Translations under genes and position numbers: made by a program | Shown: in pieces, positions 10,120 through 18,577 of the stretch | How the letters are laid out: each line of letters opens with the position of its first letter | Position numbering within the stretch: position 1 is the stretch's first letter | Notes under the pieces: generated by a model | Told to the model about the DNA's origin: nothing | What the model saw: the letters and a program-made list of their open reading frames with translations, nothing else | The model's database searches: none | Assembly (NCBI RefSeq): GCF_003860135.1 | Contig: NZ_RQYN01000017.1 | Span: 1 to 53,413 of the forward strand | DNA from: Tannerella forsythia | GTDB taxonomy: Bacteria > Bacteroidota > Bacteroidia > Bacteroidales > Tannerellaceae | DNA: 53,413 nt | Direction of reading: 5' to 3'

Positions 10120-12266
10120 AACGAACAAACAAAATTTGGGTGGCAGTCGTACTGCTACTGGCAACAGTCGGACAAGCTTTTGCCGACGAGGGAATGTGGG
10201 TATTGAAAGAGTTGAACAAGGAAAACTTGGCACGTATGCAGGAGCTGGGGCTTACGGTCCCCCTCGAAACGTTATACAGCGAAACGAATCCTTGTGTAGC
10301 CAACGCAGTCGTTATCTTCGGAGGTGGCTGTACGGGCATTACGGTTTCGGATCAAGGACTCGTCTTTACGAATCATCATTGCGGCTACGGCGCGATTCAG
10401 AAGTTGAGTAGTGTAACGCACGATTACCTCAAAAACGGGTTCGTCTCGCAGAGCCTACAAGAGGAATTGCCCGTCGAAGGATTGAAGGTGCAATACCTGA
10501 AAGAAACGGTCGATGTAAGCGAACGCATTTTATCGCATATCAAAGGGATAGACGATGAATTCAAGCGCATCACCAAGGCCGATTCAATCGGACAGGCGAT
10601 CTGCGACTCGATCGGAAAAGGCAACTCATCGTTAAATGCCAGAGTGATTCCGTTTTATAGCCGGAATAAATATTATCTGGTTGTTTATAACGTTTTCCGC
10701 GACGTGCGTTTAGCTTTTGCGCCGCCGTCTTCGCTCGGTAAGTTCGGAGGCGATACGGATAACTGGATGTATCCGCGTCATACGTGCGACTTTTCCGCTT
10801 TCCGTGTCTACGCCGACGCCAACAATCAACCGGCCGAATACAGCGCGAGCAACCGCCCTTACAAGCCGGATTATGTGGCTGAGGTCTCGTTGCAAGGTTA
10901 TGACGAGAAAGATTATGCCATGACGATCGGTTTCCCCGGTCGCACCAATCGTTACCTTTGTTCATGGGGCGTACGGCAGCGTATCGAAGACAGCAACATG
11001 CCCCGTATCGAAGTGAGAGGCATCAAGCAAGATATTTGGAAGAAAGCCATGCTGGCCAGTGACGCCGTACGTATCAAATATGCCTCGAAATATGCGGGCA
11101 GCTCGAACTACTGGAAAAACTCGATCGGGATGAATCGCGGATTAGCCCGTCTCAATGTAATTGATCGCAAAAAGGCAGAGGAAGCTGCTTTTACGGCATG
11201 GGTGAATCAGACCCCGGAGCGCAAAGCGAAATACGGAGATGTACTCAGCCTATTGGAAAAAGGTTATACATCGTCGGCTGAATCTCAGAAATATGCGACG
11301 TATTTAATGGAAGCGTTTGCCGGAGGTACGGAAATTATTCGTCTGGCACGGATTATCAACAGTGTGGATGTGGAAAAGAGTACTCCCGAAGAAATCGAAG
11401 AACGATTGAATGACGATATCCGAGCATTCTATAAAGACTACGAACCAACACTTGACCAACACGTGTTGGCCGCCATGATGAAGATCGTGAAAGAGCGTGT
11501 ACCCGCATCATTGCTGCCGGACATTTACCGGAAGGTAGATAAGAAATATAAGGGAGATTATGAGAAATATGCCGCCGATGTTTTCGGAAATACGGTATTG
11601 ACTTCATTTGATAAAGTCTCCGCTTTGCTGAAGAACAAGAAGCTGTATGAAAAGACAATGAAAAAGGACCCGGCGGCCGAACTGTCTCTGTCGGCCACGC
11701 TTGCGATTTATGATGTGCAACAGCAACTGGCTGCGTGGGATAACGATATCGACAAAGGCGAACGTCTCTACCTGGCCGGATTGCAGGAGATGTATCCCGA
11801 TAAAAGCTTCTACTCCGATGCGAATTTTACCATGCGTATGAGCTACGGTTCGATCGGTGGATATCAGCCGTATGATGCGGGGTGGTATAATTTCTATACG
11901 ACCGATAAGGGAATCCTCGAAAAAGAAGACCCGAAAAGCAATGAATTCTGGGTACAACCTGAAATCTTAAATATGGTCAAAGCACGTGACTTTGGTCCGT
12001 ACGCAAACGAACAAGGCGAATTACAATTATGCTTCATCTCGAACAACGACATTACCGGAGGCAACTCGGGAAGTCCCGTTTTCGACAAAAACGCGCGTGT
12101 TATCGGACTGGCTTTCGATGGCAACTGGGAAGCCATGAGTGGCGACATCGCTTTCGAGCCTGCTTTACAGCGCACCATTTGCGTCGATATCCGTTATATG
12201 CTCTGGATGATCGATAAATGGGGAAAATGCCCTCGCCTAATCGAAGAACTGAAATTAGTCAAATAA
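10116..12266 (+). CDS. S46-family dipeptidyl-peptidase, DPP7-like
   Basis: A 716-residue serine exopeptidase of family S46, which removes dipeptides from peptide N-termini in the periplasm of Bacteroidetes that live on protein. A signal peptide ends near AFA at residue 23. The chymotrypsin-like triad is visible: His88 in TNHHCG, an Asp most likely 225 in HTCDFS, and Ser651 in GGNSGSP. The residue 18 positions after the serine is Gly669. In family studies glycine here marks DPP7 (hydrophobic P1 preference) while arginine marks DPP11 (Asp/Glu P1), so I infer DPP7-type specificity. It overlaps the DUF389 gene by four bases and is followed 16 bases later by a glycosyltransferase. Confidence 0.94.
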   Translation: MKRTNKIWVAVVLLLATVGQAFADEGMWVLKELNKENLARMQELGLTVPLETLYSETNPCVANAVVIFGGGCTGITVSDQGLVFTNHHCGYGAIQKLSSVTHDYLKNGFVSQSLQEELPVEGLKVQYLKETVDVSERILSHIKGIDDEFKRITKADSIGQAICDSIGKGNSSLNARVIPFYSRNKYYLVVYNVFRDVRLAFAPPSSLGKFGGDTDNWMYPRHTCDFSAFRVYADANNQPAEYSASNRPYKPDYVAEVSLQGYDEKDYAMTIGFPGRTNRYLCSWGVRQRIEDSNMPRIEVRGIKQDIWKKAMLASDAVRIKYASKYAGSSNYWKNSIGMNRGLARLNVIDRKKAEEAAFTAWVNQTPERKAKYGDVLSLLEKGYTSSAESQKYATYLMEAFAGGTEIIRLARIINSVDVEKSTPEEIEERLNDDIRAFYKDYEPTLDQHVLAAMMKIVKERVPASLLPDIYRKVDKKYKGDYEKYAADVFGNTVLTSFDKVSALLKNKKLYEKTMKKDPAAELSLSATLAIYDVQQQLAAWDNDIDKGERLYLAGLQEMYPDKSFYSDANFTMRMSYGSIGGYQPYDAGWYNFYTTDKGILEKEDPKSNEFWVQPEILNMVKARDFGPYANEQGELQLCFISNNDITGGNSGSPVFDKNARVIGLAFDGNWEAMSGDIAFEPALQRTICVDIRYMLWMIDKWGKCPRLIEELKLVK

Positions 12267-12282
12267 CAGACGAACGGAATAC

Positions 12283-13275
12283 ATGTTTTTTTCGATCATT
12301 GTTCCTATATACAACCGCCCGGATGAAGCTCGGGAACTGCTGGAAAGCCTCGCCGAACAGACGTGCAACGACTTCGAACTGGTCTTGGTCGAAGACGGGT
12401 CTACTCGGCCCTGCACGGCCGAAGTCGAGGCTTTCCGGTCGAAACTGAGCATCAACTATATCGTCAAGGAAAACTCCGGACGTAGCGATACCCGCAATGT
12501 CGGGATGAGGCATGCGAAAGGCGATTATTTCATCTTTTTTGACTCGGACTGCATCATTCCTCCGGATTACTTCGAGACGGTTAAAAGTAACCTGACCGAA
12601 GATTATGCCGACTGTTTCGGCGGACCGGACAGGGAGCATCCGTCATTTACAACCACGCAGAAAGCGATCAGCTACGCCATGACTTCTTTCTGGACGACCG
12701 GCGGCATACGCGGCGGAAAAACGAATATGGAGAAATTCAAGCCGCGTACGTTCAACATGGGATTTTCGAGGGCAGTTTATGAAAAGGTCGGCGGTTTCAA
12801 GGATATGTATGGGGAAGACATCGACCTCAGCATACGTATTCACAAAGCCGGCTTCGTCACGAAGCTCTATCGTAACGCGTTTGTGTATCATAAACGTCGC
12901 GGCGATTTGAAGAAGTTCTACAAACAGGTGCATATCTTCGGACAGGCACGCATCAACCTCTACAAGTTATATCCCGATTCGCTCAAGCCGGTGCATACGT
13001 TGCCGGCGCTGTTCGTTATCGGGAGTATCATTCTTCTGCTGCTGGCCGTTTTTGTTTCGCCATGGCTCCTGTTGTTTCCCGCGGCTTACCTCGTGCTGCT
13101 ATTTGCCGATGCGCTGCTAAAAACGAAAACTCTCGACATCGCGGGACTGTCGGTTGCCGCTTCGTTCATTCAGATATTCGGTTACGGACTCGGATTTATC
13201 CGGTCCTTTGTCGATAAGATTATACTAAAGCACGGACTGGAAGATTTGGAAACGTTGAAAAGGGTTTACAAATAA
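12283..13275 (+). CDS. GT2-family membrane glycosyltransferase
   Basis: This 330-residue enzyme has the GT-A fold of family 2: FSIIVPIYNRP at the N-terminus, the nucleotide-binding VEDGS, and the metal-binding DSDC motif near residue 87. A later MYGEDIDLSIRI segment matches the region holding the catalytic base in this family. One or two hydrophobic helices near 243-292 anchor it in the inner membrane. It probably adds a sugar to a lipid-linked acceptor; donor and acceptor are unknown. It is the last gene of the ruvB cluster and is followed by a strong hairpin. Confidence 0.92.
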   Translation: MFFSIIVPIYNRPDEARELLESLAEQTCNDFELVLVEDGSTRPCTAEVEAFRSKLSINYIVKENSGRSDTRNVGMRHAKGDYFIFFDSDCIIPPDYFETVKSNLTEDYADCFGGPDREHPSFTTTQKAISYAMTSFWTTGGIRGGKTNMEKFKPRTFNMGFSRAVYEKVGGFKDMYGEDIDLSIRIHKAGFVTKLYRNAFVYHKRRGDLKKFYKQVHIFGQARINLYKLYPDSLKPVHTLPALFVIGSIILLLLAVFVSPWLLLFPAAYLVLLFADALLKTKTLDIAGLSVAASFIQIFGYGLGFIRSFVDKIILKHGLEDLETLKRVYK

Positions 13276-13327
13276 AACAGAGTATAAGGTAGAATCGCTC
13301 TTCCGAAAGCGCATATCCCATGAATGC

Positions 13328-13366
13328 AAAATCGTCATAAGAACTTCTGCTCTTATGACGATTTTT
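13328..13366. terminator. Bidirectional terminator between converging operons
   Basis: AAAATCGTCATAAGA at 13328-13342 pairs perfectly with TCTTATGACGATTTT at 13351-13365, 15 base pairs around an 8-base loop. The A/T ends supply a T run in either direction, so it can end both the plus-strand glycosyltransferase transcript and the minus-strand DUF4270 transcript. Confidence 0.9.
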
Positions 13367-13419
13367 ATCTTTCATCGGCTTCTGATATTATGAACCAAGA
13401 CTCACATCCTTCATATTAA

Positions 13420-14838
13420 TCACTTGCCTGTATATTTACTGGAAACAACAATCAACTTCATATGTTCCTCATCAATCGGGATTTTTATCCCCGAAAGCAT
13501 TAGGTAATTATGGATTGCTCTGGTATAGTAGCCCGTTGGATTTCCGTATGAGTTGACTGTGGCTGCCACGTCTCTTTCCACGGGGACAACCAGAAGACGA
13601 AGATCTTCATCCGGTTTTTCTTTAATGTGTACATTCAGCAAGTTGATGATGTTCCGAAAATGATACGTCCGGGTAGTTGCGTTATAACCAAACTCTGTAC
13701 TTTGATGTATATTGTCGGTCGAAAGAAATGTCGTCACATTATTTTCGAGGTTTCGATTTTCAAAGAAAGTCCGTAGGGAGTCTTCCGGCATAAGCATCAA
13801 ATAGGGCGGGGGAGAGATGGCATACTTCCAGTTTTCCTGAGGCTCATACTTTAAGCTGAACATCAAACTGTTCGTGAAACGGTCTTTTATGATTTGGGCA
13901 ATTTTCCGGCTCGGAATCACCAAGCGGGGATAAATGCCGGCAGGCGTTTTAATAAACGCGTATTGGTCGTTAGGCGCCAACAATTTTTCTTCATCCGTAT
14001 TCTGGAAGCGGGTATGCTGTATCACTTCTTTCGTAACCTGAAACATCACGGAATCACGAACCAGCGTGTCGTTCTTACTGCTTTTCGGACGCTGGTAATA
14101 GAGATACAGCTGTGTATTAGATATATCTAAAATGTTGCCACTTCCGTAATCGGTCGTGATGTATAATCCGGGGAAAAAGCGGTTGAATGCTTCTTGTGTA
14201 GCAAACGATGACGGGTTGTTGACTGTTTCGTTATAAAATTTGGTTCCTAATTCTTTCGGCAGCGTGATGTTTAACGAGTACCTTGGTATTTTAATCTCTT
14301 TACGCGTTTCCGGGTCCGATTGTCCCGTTGAAAAAGAATCGCTAAAACAACCGAATGCCGTATACACCCGCGTTCCCAAGGCATTTTGCATGTCGGAATA
14401 ATCCGCAGGATTCAGATTAGTGTAATAACTCTTTTCCAACGGCTTGTTGATGGCATACACCCGTGCCCGCATCAGCGCGTGCCCGTCTCCTTTCCAAAAA
14501 AAGAAGCGAACCTTCAATTTGACCGAATCGATTACTCCTTGATGCGGTTTATGAGGGAATCGATAATTTTCAGCACAATAAAACTGACACAAATAGTCCG
14601 ACTTCAAATGTCCGTACAGCGGATCGTAGATATCGCCCAATAAGCTTTTGGTTGTTTTGGCGTAGAGCGAATCCCGCTTCACGGTCGAGGCCGTCATCCG
14701 AAACGTATCGGTATAAACCGTATTACGGTCGCCCTGCGGTTGAATGGTCGATCCCACGAGTGTCAGGTCGTCGTTACATCCGTTTAAAACGGAAATTCCT
14801 CCCAAAGCGATGAGGGCTACTACATATTTTATCTTCAT
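13420..14838 (-). CDS. DUF4270 lipoprotein
   Basis: A 472-residue exported lipoprotein with lipobox LNGC (Cys21) followed by acidic NDD, suggesting export to the outer membrane. The remainder is beta-rich and matches the DUF4270 family of Bacteroidetes, whose role is not known. It starts one base after the stop of the glycogen-synthase-like gene, so the two are made together. The same neighbourhood (pantothenate genes, GT5-like protein, DUF4270) is one I recall from other Bacteroidales, which suggests a conserved but undescribed unit. Confidence 0.85.
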   Translation of the reverse strand: MKIKYVVALIALGGISVLNGCNDDLTLVGSTIQPQGDRNTVYTDTFRMTASTVKRDSLYAKTTKSLLGDIYDPLYGHLKSDYLCQFYCAENYRFPHKPHQGVIDSVKLKVRFFFWKGDGHALMRARVYAINKPLEKSYYTNLNPADYSDMQNALGTRVYTAFGCFSDSFSTGQSDPETRKEIKIPRYSLNITLPKELGTKFYNETVNNPSSFATQEAFNRFFPGLYITTDYGSGNILDISNTQLYLYYQRPKSSKNDTLVRDSVMFQVTKEVIQHTRFQNTDEEKLLAPNDQYAFIKTPAGIYPRLVIPSRKIAQIIKDRFTNSLMFSLKYEPQENWKYAISPPPYLMLMPEDSLRTFFENRNLENNVTTFLSTDNIHQSTEFGYNATTRTYHFRNIINLLNVHIKEKPDEDLRLLVVPVERDVAATVNSYGNPTGYYTRAIHNYLMLSGIKIPIDEEHMKLIVVSSKYTGK

Positions 14839-14839
14839 T

Positions 14840-15649
14840 TTATCTCTTTAAAATCGTATTGTAAAATTCGTTATACGCCTGAACATAATGCTCTGCGTCT
14901 TGATAAGGGAGGAAACGCTTTTTACTCTGCGTGATAAACTCTCCTAATTTTTTATCCATTTTCGAGCTGCCCTGTATCACTCCATCCGAAAACTGCACGG
15001 CTAATTTCGACAAGGAAAGAAAATCGTTTTTCTCAAGTATTTTCAAGTCTCTTGTTGCGGCGCCGTCTTGTTTCAGCTTTTTAGTCAAATCTTTGTTGAG
15101 GGTGGGCTTAAACGATTTATCGTAGATGGAGTATACGACTTTGGTACGTGCAAAACAAGGGTCGTCCGAATACATTCGTTTCAGATAAAGAGGAGCCAGG
15201 GCCGTAAACCATCCGTGACAATGAATGATATCGGGTATCCAGCGAAGTTTTTTGATGGTCTCGAAGACTCCACGCACATAAAAAATAGCACGTTCGTCGT
15301 TGTCCTTAAATCCGTAACCTTTCTCGTCGGAAACCGTCGCTTTGCGTTGAAAAAAATCTTCGTTGTCAATGAAATAGACCTGCATGCGCGCTGACTGTAT
15401 CGAAGCGACCTTGATGATCAGCGGATGATCGGTATCGTCAATGATCAGGTTCATTCCTGATAACCGGATGACTTCGTGCAGTTGATTACGACGTTCGTTA
15501 ATGCATCCGTATTTGGGCATGAAAGTTCTGATTTCGCATCCTTGCTCCTGTACCCCTTGAGGCAGATGGCGACACACATTCGCGATCTCTGACTCCGGAA
15601 GATAAGGTGAGATTTCCTGAGCGATAAACAATATTTTCTTAGCGTCCAT
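14840..15649 (-). CDS. Short GT5 (glycogen/starch synthase N-domain) protein
   Basis: The 269 residues match only the N-terminal half of GT5 glycogen/starch synthases (normally about 475 residues). Visible landmarks are KKILFIAQEISPYLPESE at the N-terminus and PDIIHCHGWFTALAPLYLK in the middle. The KTGGL motif that binds ADP-glucose is absent: the equivalent segment reads PYLPESEIANV. The C-terminal Rossmann domain, which supplies most of the nucleotide-sugar site, is missing. It is therefore unlikely to be an ordinary glycogen synthase despite what databases may call it. It begins an operon with the DUF4270 gene and is divergent from panC. Confidence 0.82.
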   Translation of the reverse strand: MDAKKILFIAQEISPYLPESEIANVCRHLPQGVQEQGCEIRTFMPKYGCINERRNQLHEVIRLSGMNLIIDDTDHPLIIKVASIQSARMQVYFIDNEDFFQRKATVSDEKGYGFKDNDERAIFYVRGVFETIKKLRWIPDIIHCHGWFTALAPLYLKRMYSDDPCFARTKVVYSIYDKSFKPTLNKDLTKKLKQDGAATRDLKILEKNDFLSLSKLAVQFSDGVIQGSSKMDKKLGEFITQSKKRFLPYQDAEHYVQAYNEFYNTILKR

Positions 15650-15674
15650 TTTTTTGACAAAATAAAATCGAGTA

Positions 15675-15682
15675 CAAAGGTA
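15675..15682 (-). promoter_or_regulatory. Putative -7 box for the GT5-like/DUF4270 operon
   Basis: On the minus strand this reads TACCTTTG, an exact TAnnTTTG match, 25 bases before the start codon. No clear -33 element was found. Confidence 0.6.
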
Positions 15683-15780
15683 GTAAAAAAAACGGTTAAA
15701 CAGTGCTTTCGTTTTCAGAATGAATCCTAAAATAAGTGTATTTGTAGGCGAAGATGCGGTGTTATGTTCAAGTTATTTTG

Positions 15781-15788
15781 TTGCTTTG
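15781..15788 (+). promoter_or_regulatory. Possible -7 box for panC
   Basis: TTGCTTTG differs from TAnnTTTG at one position and lies 59 bases before the preferred panC start. Weak evidence. Confidence 0.3.
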
Positions 15789-15847
15789 CAGTCGATTTTT
15801 GAGAACGTATGGTTCTGCTTTTCGAAAGTGATTATAGCTATTTAGAA

Positions 15848-16687
15848 ATGAAGATAATAAATTGTATTTCAGCATTAAGATCCGCTTTGGACGCTGAACG
15901 CAGCGCCGGGAAGCGTGTGGGGCTGGTGCCTACGATGGGCGCATTGCACGCAGGTCATTTGAGCCTGGTAGAACGTTGTGTGAAGGAGAATGACGTATGT
16001 GTGGCCAGTTTGTTCGTCAATCCCACCCAGTTCAATGATAAACGTGATCTGGAGACGTATCCCCGTACCTTGGACGAGGATTGTGCGTTGCTCGAGAAAG
16101 CCGGATGCGGGTATGTCTTTGCTCCTTCGGACGAGGAGATGTATCCCGAACCGGACACCCGTGTGTTCGACCTTGGAGCGGTGGCTACGGTGATGGAAGG
16201 CGCTTTTCGTCCGGGACACTTCAACGGGGTAGCCCAGATTGTCAGCAAACTATTCATGATTGTCGAACCGGAACGGGCGTATTTCGGCGAGAAAGACTTT
16301 CAGCAGATCGCCGTGATCCGATCGATGACCCGTTTGTTGAAGTTGCCCGTAGAGATTGTGCCCTGCCCGATCGTGCGCGAAGCAGACGGACTGGCACTGA
16401 GCAGCCGCAACGTGCGTCTGACGCCCGAACAGCGCTGGATTGCTCCGATAATTGCGCGCACGTTGAAAGAAAGTTGTATCTTTGCGGCCTCGAAAACGGT
16501 AGAGGAAACGAAAGCGTGGGTGACGAAAACGCTGAACGAACATCCGCCGTTGCGTGTCGAATATTTTGAGATCGTCGATGCGACGAGTTTGCAGCCGATT
16601 CGTTCATGGGACGAAACCGCCGGGTCCGTTGGATGCGTGGCTGTTTTCTGCGGTGAAGTCCGGCTGATTGACAATATCAAATATTAA
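15848..16687 (+). CDS. panC: Pantothenate synthetase (pantoate-beta-alanine ligase)
   Basis: PanC joins pantoate and beta-alanine at the expense of ATP, the last step of pantothenate (vitamin B5) synthesis. The reading frame is open from 15809, but the protein family begins at [14 protein letters not shown], so I place the start at 15848, giving 279 residues. Motifs: [11 protein letters not shown] (ATP-binding HIGH-like), [35 protein letters not shown], and [10 protein letters not shown] (KMSKS-like region). panD follows after 15 bases, so the two enzymes that use and make beta-alanine are encoded together. Confidence 0.97.
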   Translation: MKIINCISALRSALDAERSAGKRVGLVPTMGALHAGHLSLVERCVKENDVCVASLFVNPTQFNDKRDLETYPRTLDEDCALLEKAGCGYVFAPSDEEMYPEPDTRVFDLGAVATVMEGAFRPGHFNGVAQIVSKLFMIVEPERAYFGEKDFQQIAVIRSMTRLLKLPVEIVPCPIVREADGLALSSRNVRLTPEQRWIAPIIARTLKESCIFAASKTVEETKAWVTKTLNEHPPLRVEYFEIVDATSLQPIRSWDETAGSVGCVAVFCGEVRLIDNIKY

Positions 16688-16702
16688 GGGAGAAAAAGAA
16701 GT

Positions 16703-17053
16703 ATGCTTATCGAGGTATTAAAATCGAAAATTCATCGGGTGACGGTCACGGATGCCAACCTGAACTACATCGGCAGCATCACGATCGACCGGTCGTTGAT
16801 GGAGGCCGCCAATCTGATCGAGAACGAGAAAGTACAGATATTAAACAACAACAACGGCGAGCGTTTCGAAACATACGTGATTGCCGGCGAGCGCGATTCG
16901 GGAATTATTTGCCTGAACGGAGCGGCTGCCCGGAGGGTACAACCCGGCGATATCGTGATCATCCTGTCGTATGCTACGATGGATTTCGAGGAGGCGAAAG
17001 CCTTCAAACCGGCTGTCATTTTCCCCGATACGGCGACGAATAAACTGAAATAG
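16703..17053 (+). CDS. panD: Aspartate 1-decarboxylase (pyruvoyl enzyme)
   Basis: PanD makes beta-alanine from aspartate for PanC. The 116-residue proenzyme cleaves itself between Gly24 and Ser25 in YIGSITID, turning Ser25 into the pyruvoyl cofactor. The motif [12 protein letters not shown], typical of the family, is present near residues 72-83. Length is typical (about 117-126). It lies 15 bases after panC and is followed by two hairpins. Confidence 0.97.
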   Translation: MLIEVLKSKIHRVTVTDANLNYIGSITIDRSLMEAANLIENEKVQILNNNNGERFETYVIAGERDSGIICLNGAAARRVQPGDIVIILSYATMDFEEAKAFKPAVIFPDTATNKLK

Positions 17054-17067
17054 GAACATGAGTGAGA

Positions 17068-17096
17068 GTGTGTCAAAACGCCATGTTGTGACACAC
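17068..17096 (+). terminator. Hairpin after panD
   Basis: GTGTGTCA at 17068-17075 pairs with TGACACAC at 17089-17096, eight base pairs with a 13-base loop, 14 bases after the panD stop. No T run follows directly, so it may act with the next hairpin. Confidence 0.45.
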
Positions 17097-17115
17097 CGCC
17101 TTTAAAAAAAAGGAG

Positions 17116-17148
17116 AGGTTTGCCGGCACAAGACGACAAACCTTTTTT
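17116..17148 (+). terminator. Terminator or attenuator between panD and the MATE gene
   Basis: AGGTTTG at 17116-17122 pairs with CAAACCT at 17137-17143, followed by a run of T. It ends four bases before the preferred MATE start codon (17153), so it is either the panD terminator or could influence expression of the exporter. Confidence 0.55.
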
Positions 17149-17152
17149 ATCG

Positions 17153-18475
17153 ATGTATACGAACAGACATATCTGGAACATAAGCTATCCGATCTTTCTC
17201 AGTTTGCTGGCGCAAAATGTGATTAACGTAACGGATACGGCGTTTTTGGGGCGCGTGGGCGAAGTGGAATTAGGAGCTTCGGCCATGGGCGGCCTGTACT
17301 ATATCTGCGCCTTTACGATTGCATTCGGGTTCAGTACAGGCTCTCAGATTGTGATCGGTCGTCGGAACGGAGAACGGAACTTCTCGGCCATCGGCCCGGT
17401 GGTGATTCAGGGCATTCTGTTTCTCTCGGCATTAGCGGGGCTGCTGTTTCTGGCTTCGCGGATGTGGGCAGGTAATCTGATGCGGCTGATGATCTCGTCC
17501 GAAGAGATATGGAGCGCGACGATGGAATATCTCGACTGGCGACTGTTCGGATTCTTCTTTTCGTTCGTGAATGTCATGTTCCGCGCCTTGTTCGTCGGGG
17601 TGACGAGAACGAAAGTCTTAACGCTTAGCGCGGTGGTGATGGCGGTTGTCAATGTCTTGCTGGATTATCTGCTGATTTTCGGTCACGCCGGACTGCCGAA
17701 GATGGGTATTCAGGGAGCCGCCATCGCGTCGGTGGCGGCCGAAGCGTTTGCCGTCGTCTTTTTTATCGTCTACACCTTTTTCACGGTCGACCGCCGGAAG
17801 TACGGCTTGAACCGTTTCCGTTCGTTCGACCTGAAACTGCTCCGTCAAGTACTGAGCATCTCGGTCTTTATGATGCTGCAATATTTCGTGTCGATGAGCA
17901 CCTTCTTTCTGTTTTTCATTGTCGTGGAACGGCTCGGACAACGTGAATTGGCCATTGCCAACATCGTCCGAAGCATCTACATCGTGATGTTCATTCCGGT
18001 CAATTCGTTATCTACAACGACCAACACGATGGTCAGCAACCTGATGGGAGCAGGCAAGTTCCCGATGGTGCTCCCGCTGATTCGCCGCATCGCCGGAATC
18101 TCGATGGGCATCATGCTCCTGTTCTCGACCATTCTCTCTTTGTTCCCGGAAACGATCCTTTCGATCTATACGAACGACGTATCGCTGATCGCATCGTCCG
18201 TGCCATCGGTTTATGTCATCGCTCTGGCCACGTTGTGCTGCTCGGTGGCGAGCATCGCGTTCAGCGGTGTGTCGGGCACGGGAAATACGCGTTCGGCGTT
18301 CGGGCTTGAGATGATCGTTCTGGTCGTCTACACCCTGTTTATTTATGTTTCGGGTATTTGGCTTCGACAGCCCGTGCACATCTGTTTTGTCGCGGAGATC
18401 GTCTACTTTTCAGGCTTATTGATCGTCAGTGCCGCCTATTTGCGCTGGTCGGCGTGGGACAAAAAGAAAATATAG
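17153..18475 (+). CDS. MATE-family multidrug/cation efflux transporter
   Basis: A 440-residue inner-membrane protein with about 12 helices and the MatE arrangement of two repeats. Typical pieces are LLAQNVINVTDTAFLGRVGEVELGASAMG near the N-terminus and SVLDYLLIFGHAGLPKMGIQGAAIASVAAE-like sequence in the middle. Family members export drugs or metabolites in exchange for sodium or protons. The frame is open from a TTG at 17120, but that codon lies in a hairpin; ATG at 17153, giving MYTNRHIWNISYPI, fits the family. The substrate is unknown. Confidence 0.9.
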   Translation: MYTNRHIWNISYPIFLSLLAQNVINVTDTAFLGRVGEVELGASAMGGLYYICAFTIAFGFSTGSQIVIGRRNGERNFSAIGPVVIQGILFLSALAGLLFLASRMWAGNLMRLMISSEEIWSATMEYLDWRLFGFFFSFVNVMFRALFVGVTRTKVLTLSAVVMAVVNVLLDYLLIFGHAGLPKMGIQGAAIASVAAEAFAVVFFIVYTFFTVDRRKYGLNRFRSFDLKLLRQVLSISVFMMLQYFVSMSTFFLFFIVVERLGQRELAIANIVRSIYIVMFIPVNSLSTTTNTMVSNLMGAGKFPMVLPLIRRIAGISMGIMLLFSTILSLFPETILSIYTNDVSLIASSVPSVYVIALATLCCSVASIAFSGVSGTGNTRSAFGLEMIVLVVYTLFIYVSGIWLRQPVHICFVAEIVYFSGLLIVSAAYLRWSAWDKKKI

Positions 18476-18527
18476 GCAAGGTTCGCTTTTCTGCCAAGGA
18501 GGGGTACGGAAACCGGATTTTTATATG

Positions 18528-18535
18528 TACGTTTG
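18528..18535 (+). promoter_or_regulatory. Putative -7 box for the ROK kinase gene
   Basis: TACGTTTG matches TAnnTTTG. Transcription would begin near 18541, which supports the ATG at 18578 as the start of the downstream gene. Confidence 0.45.
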
Positions 18536-18577
18536 TCGGGGAAAAAATATCGGATAACATACCAAAGAAGAGAAACG

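Noticed and set aside
15809-15847. Upstream extension of panC
   Set aside because: The family N-terminus begins at 15848; the extra 13 residues have no counterpart in PanC proteins I know.
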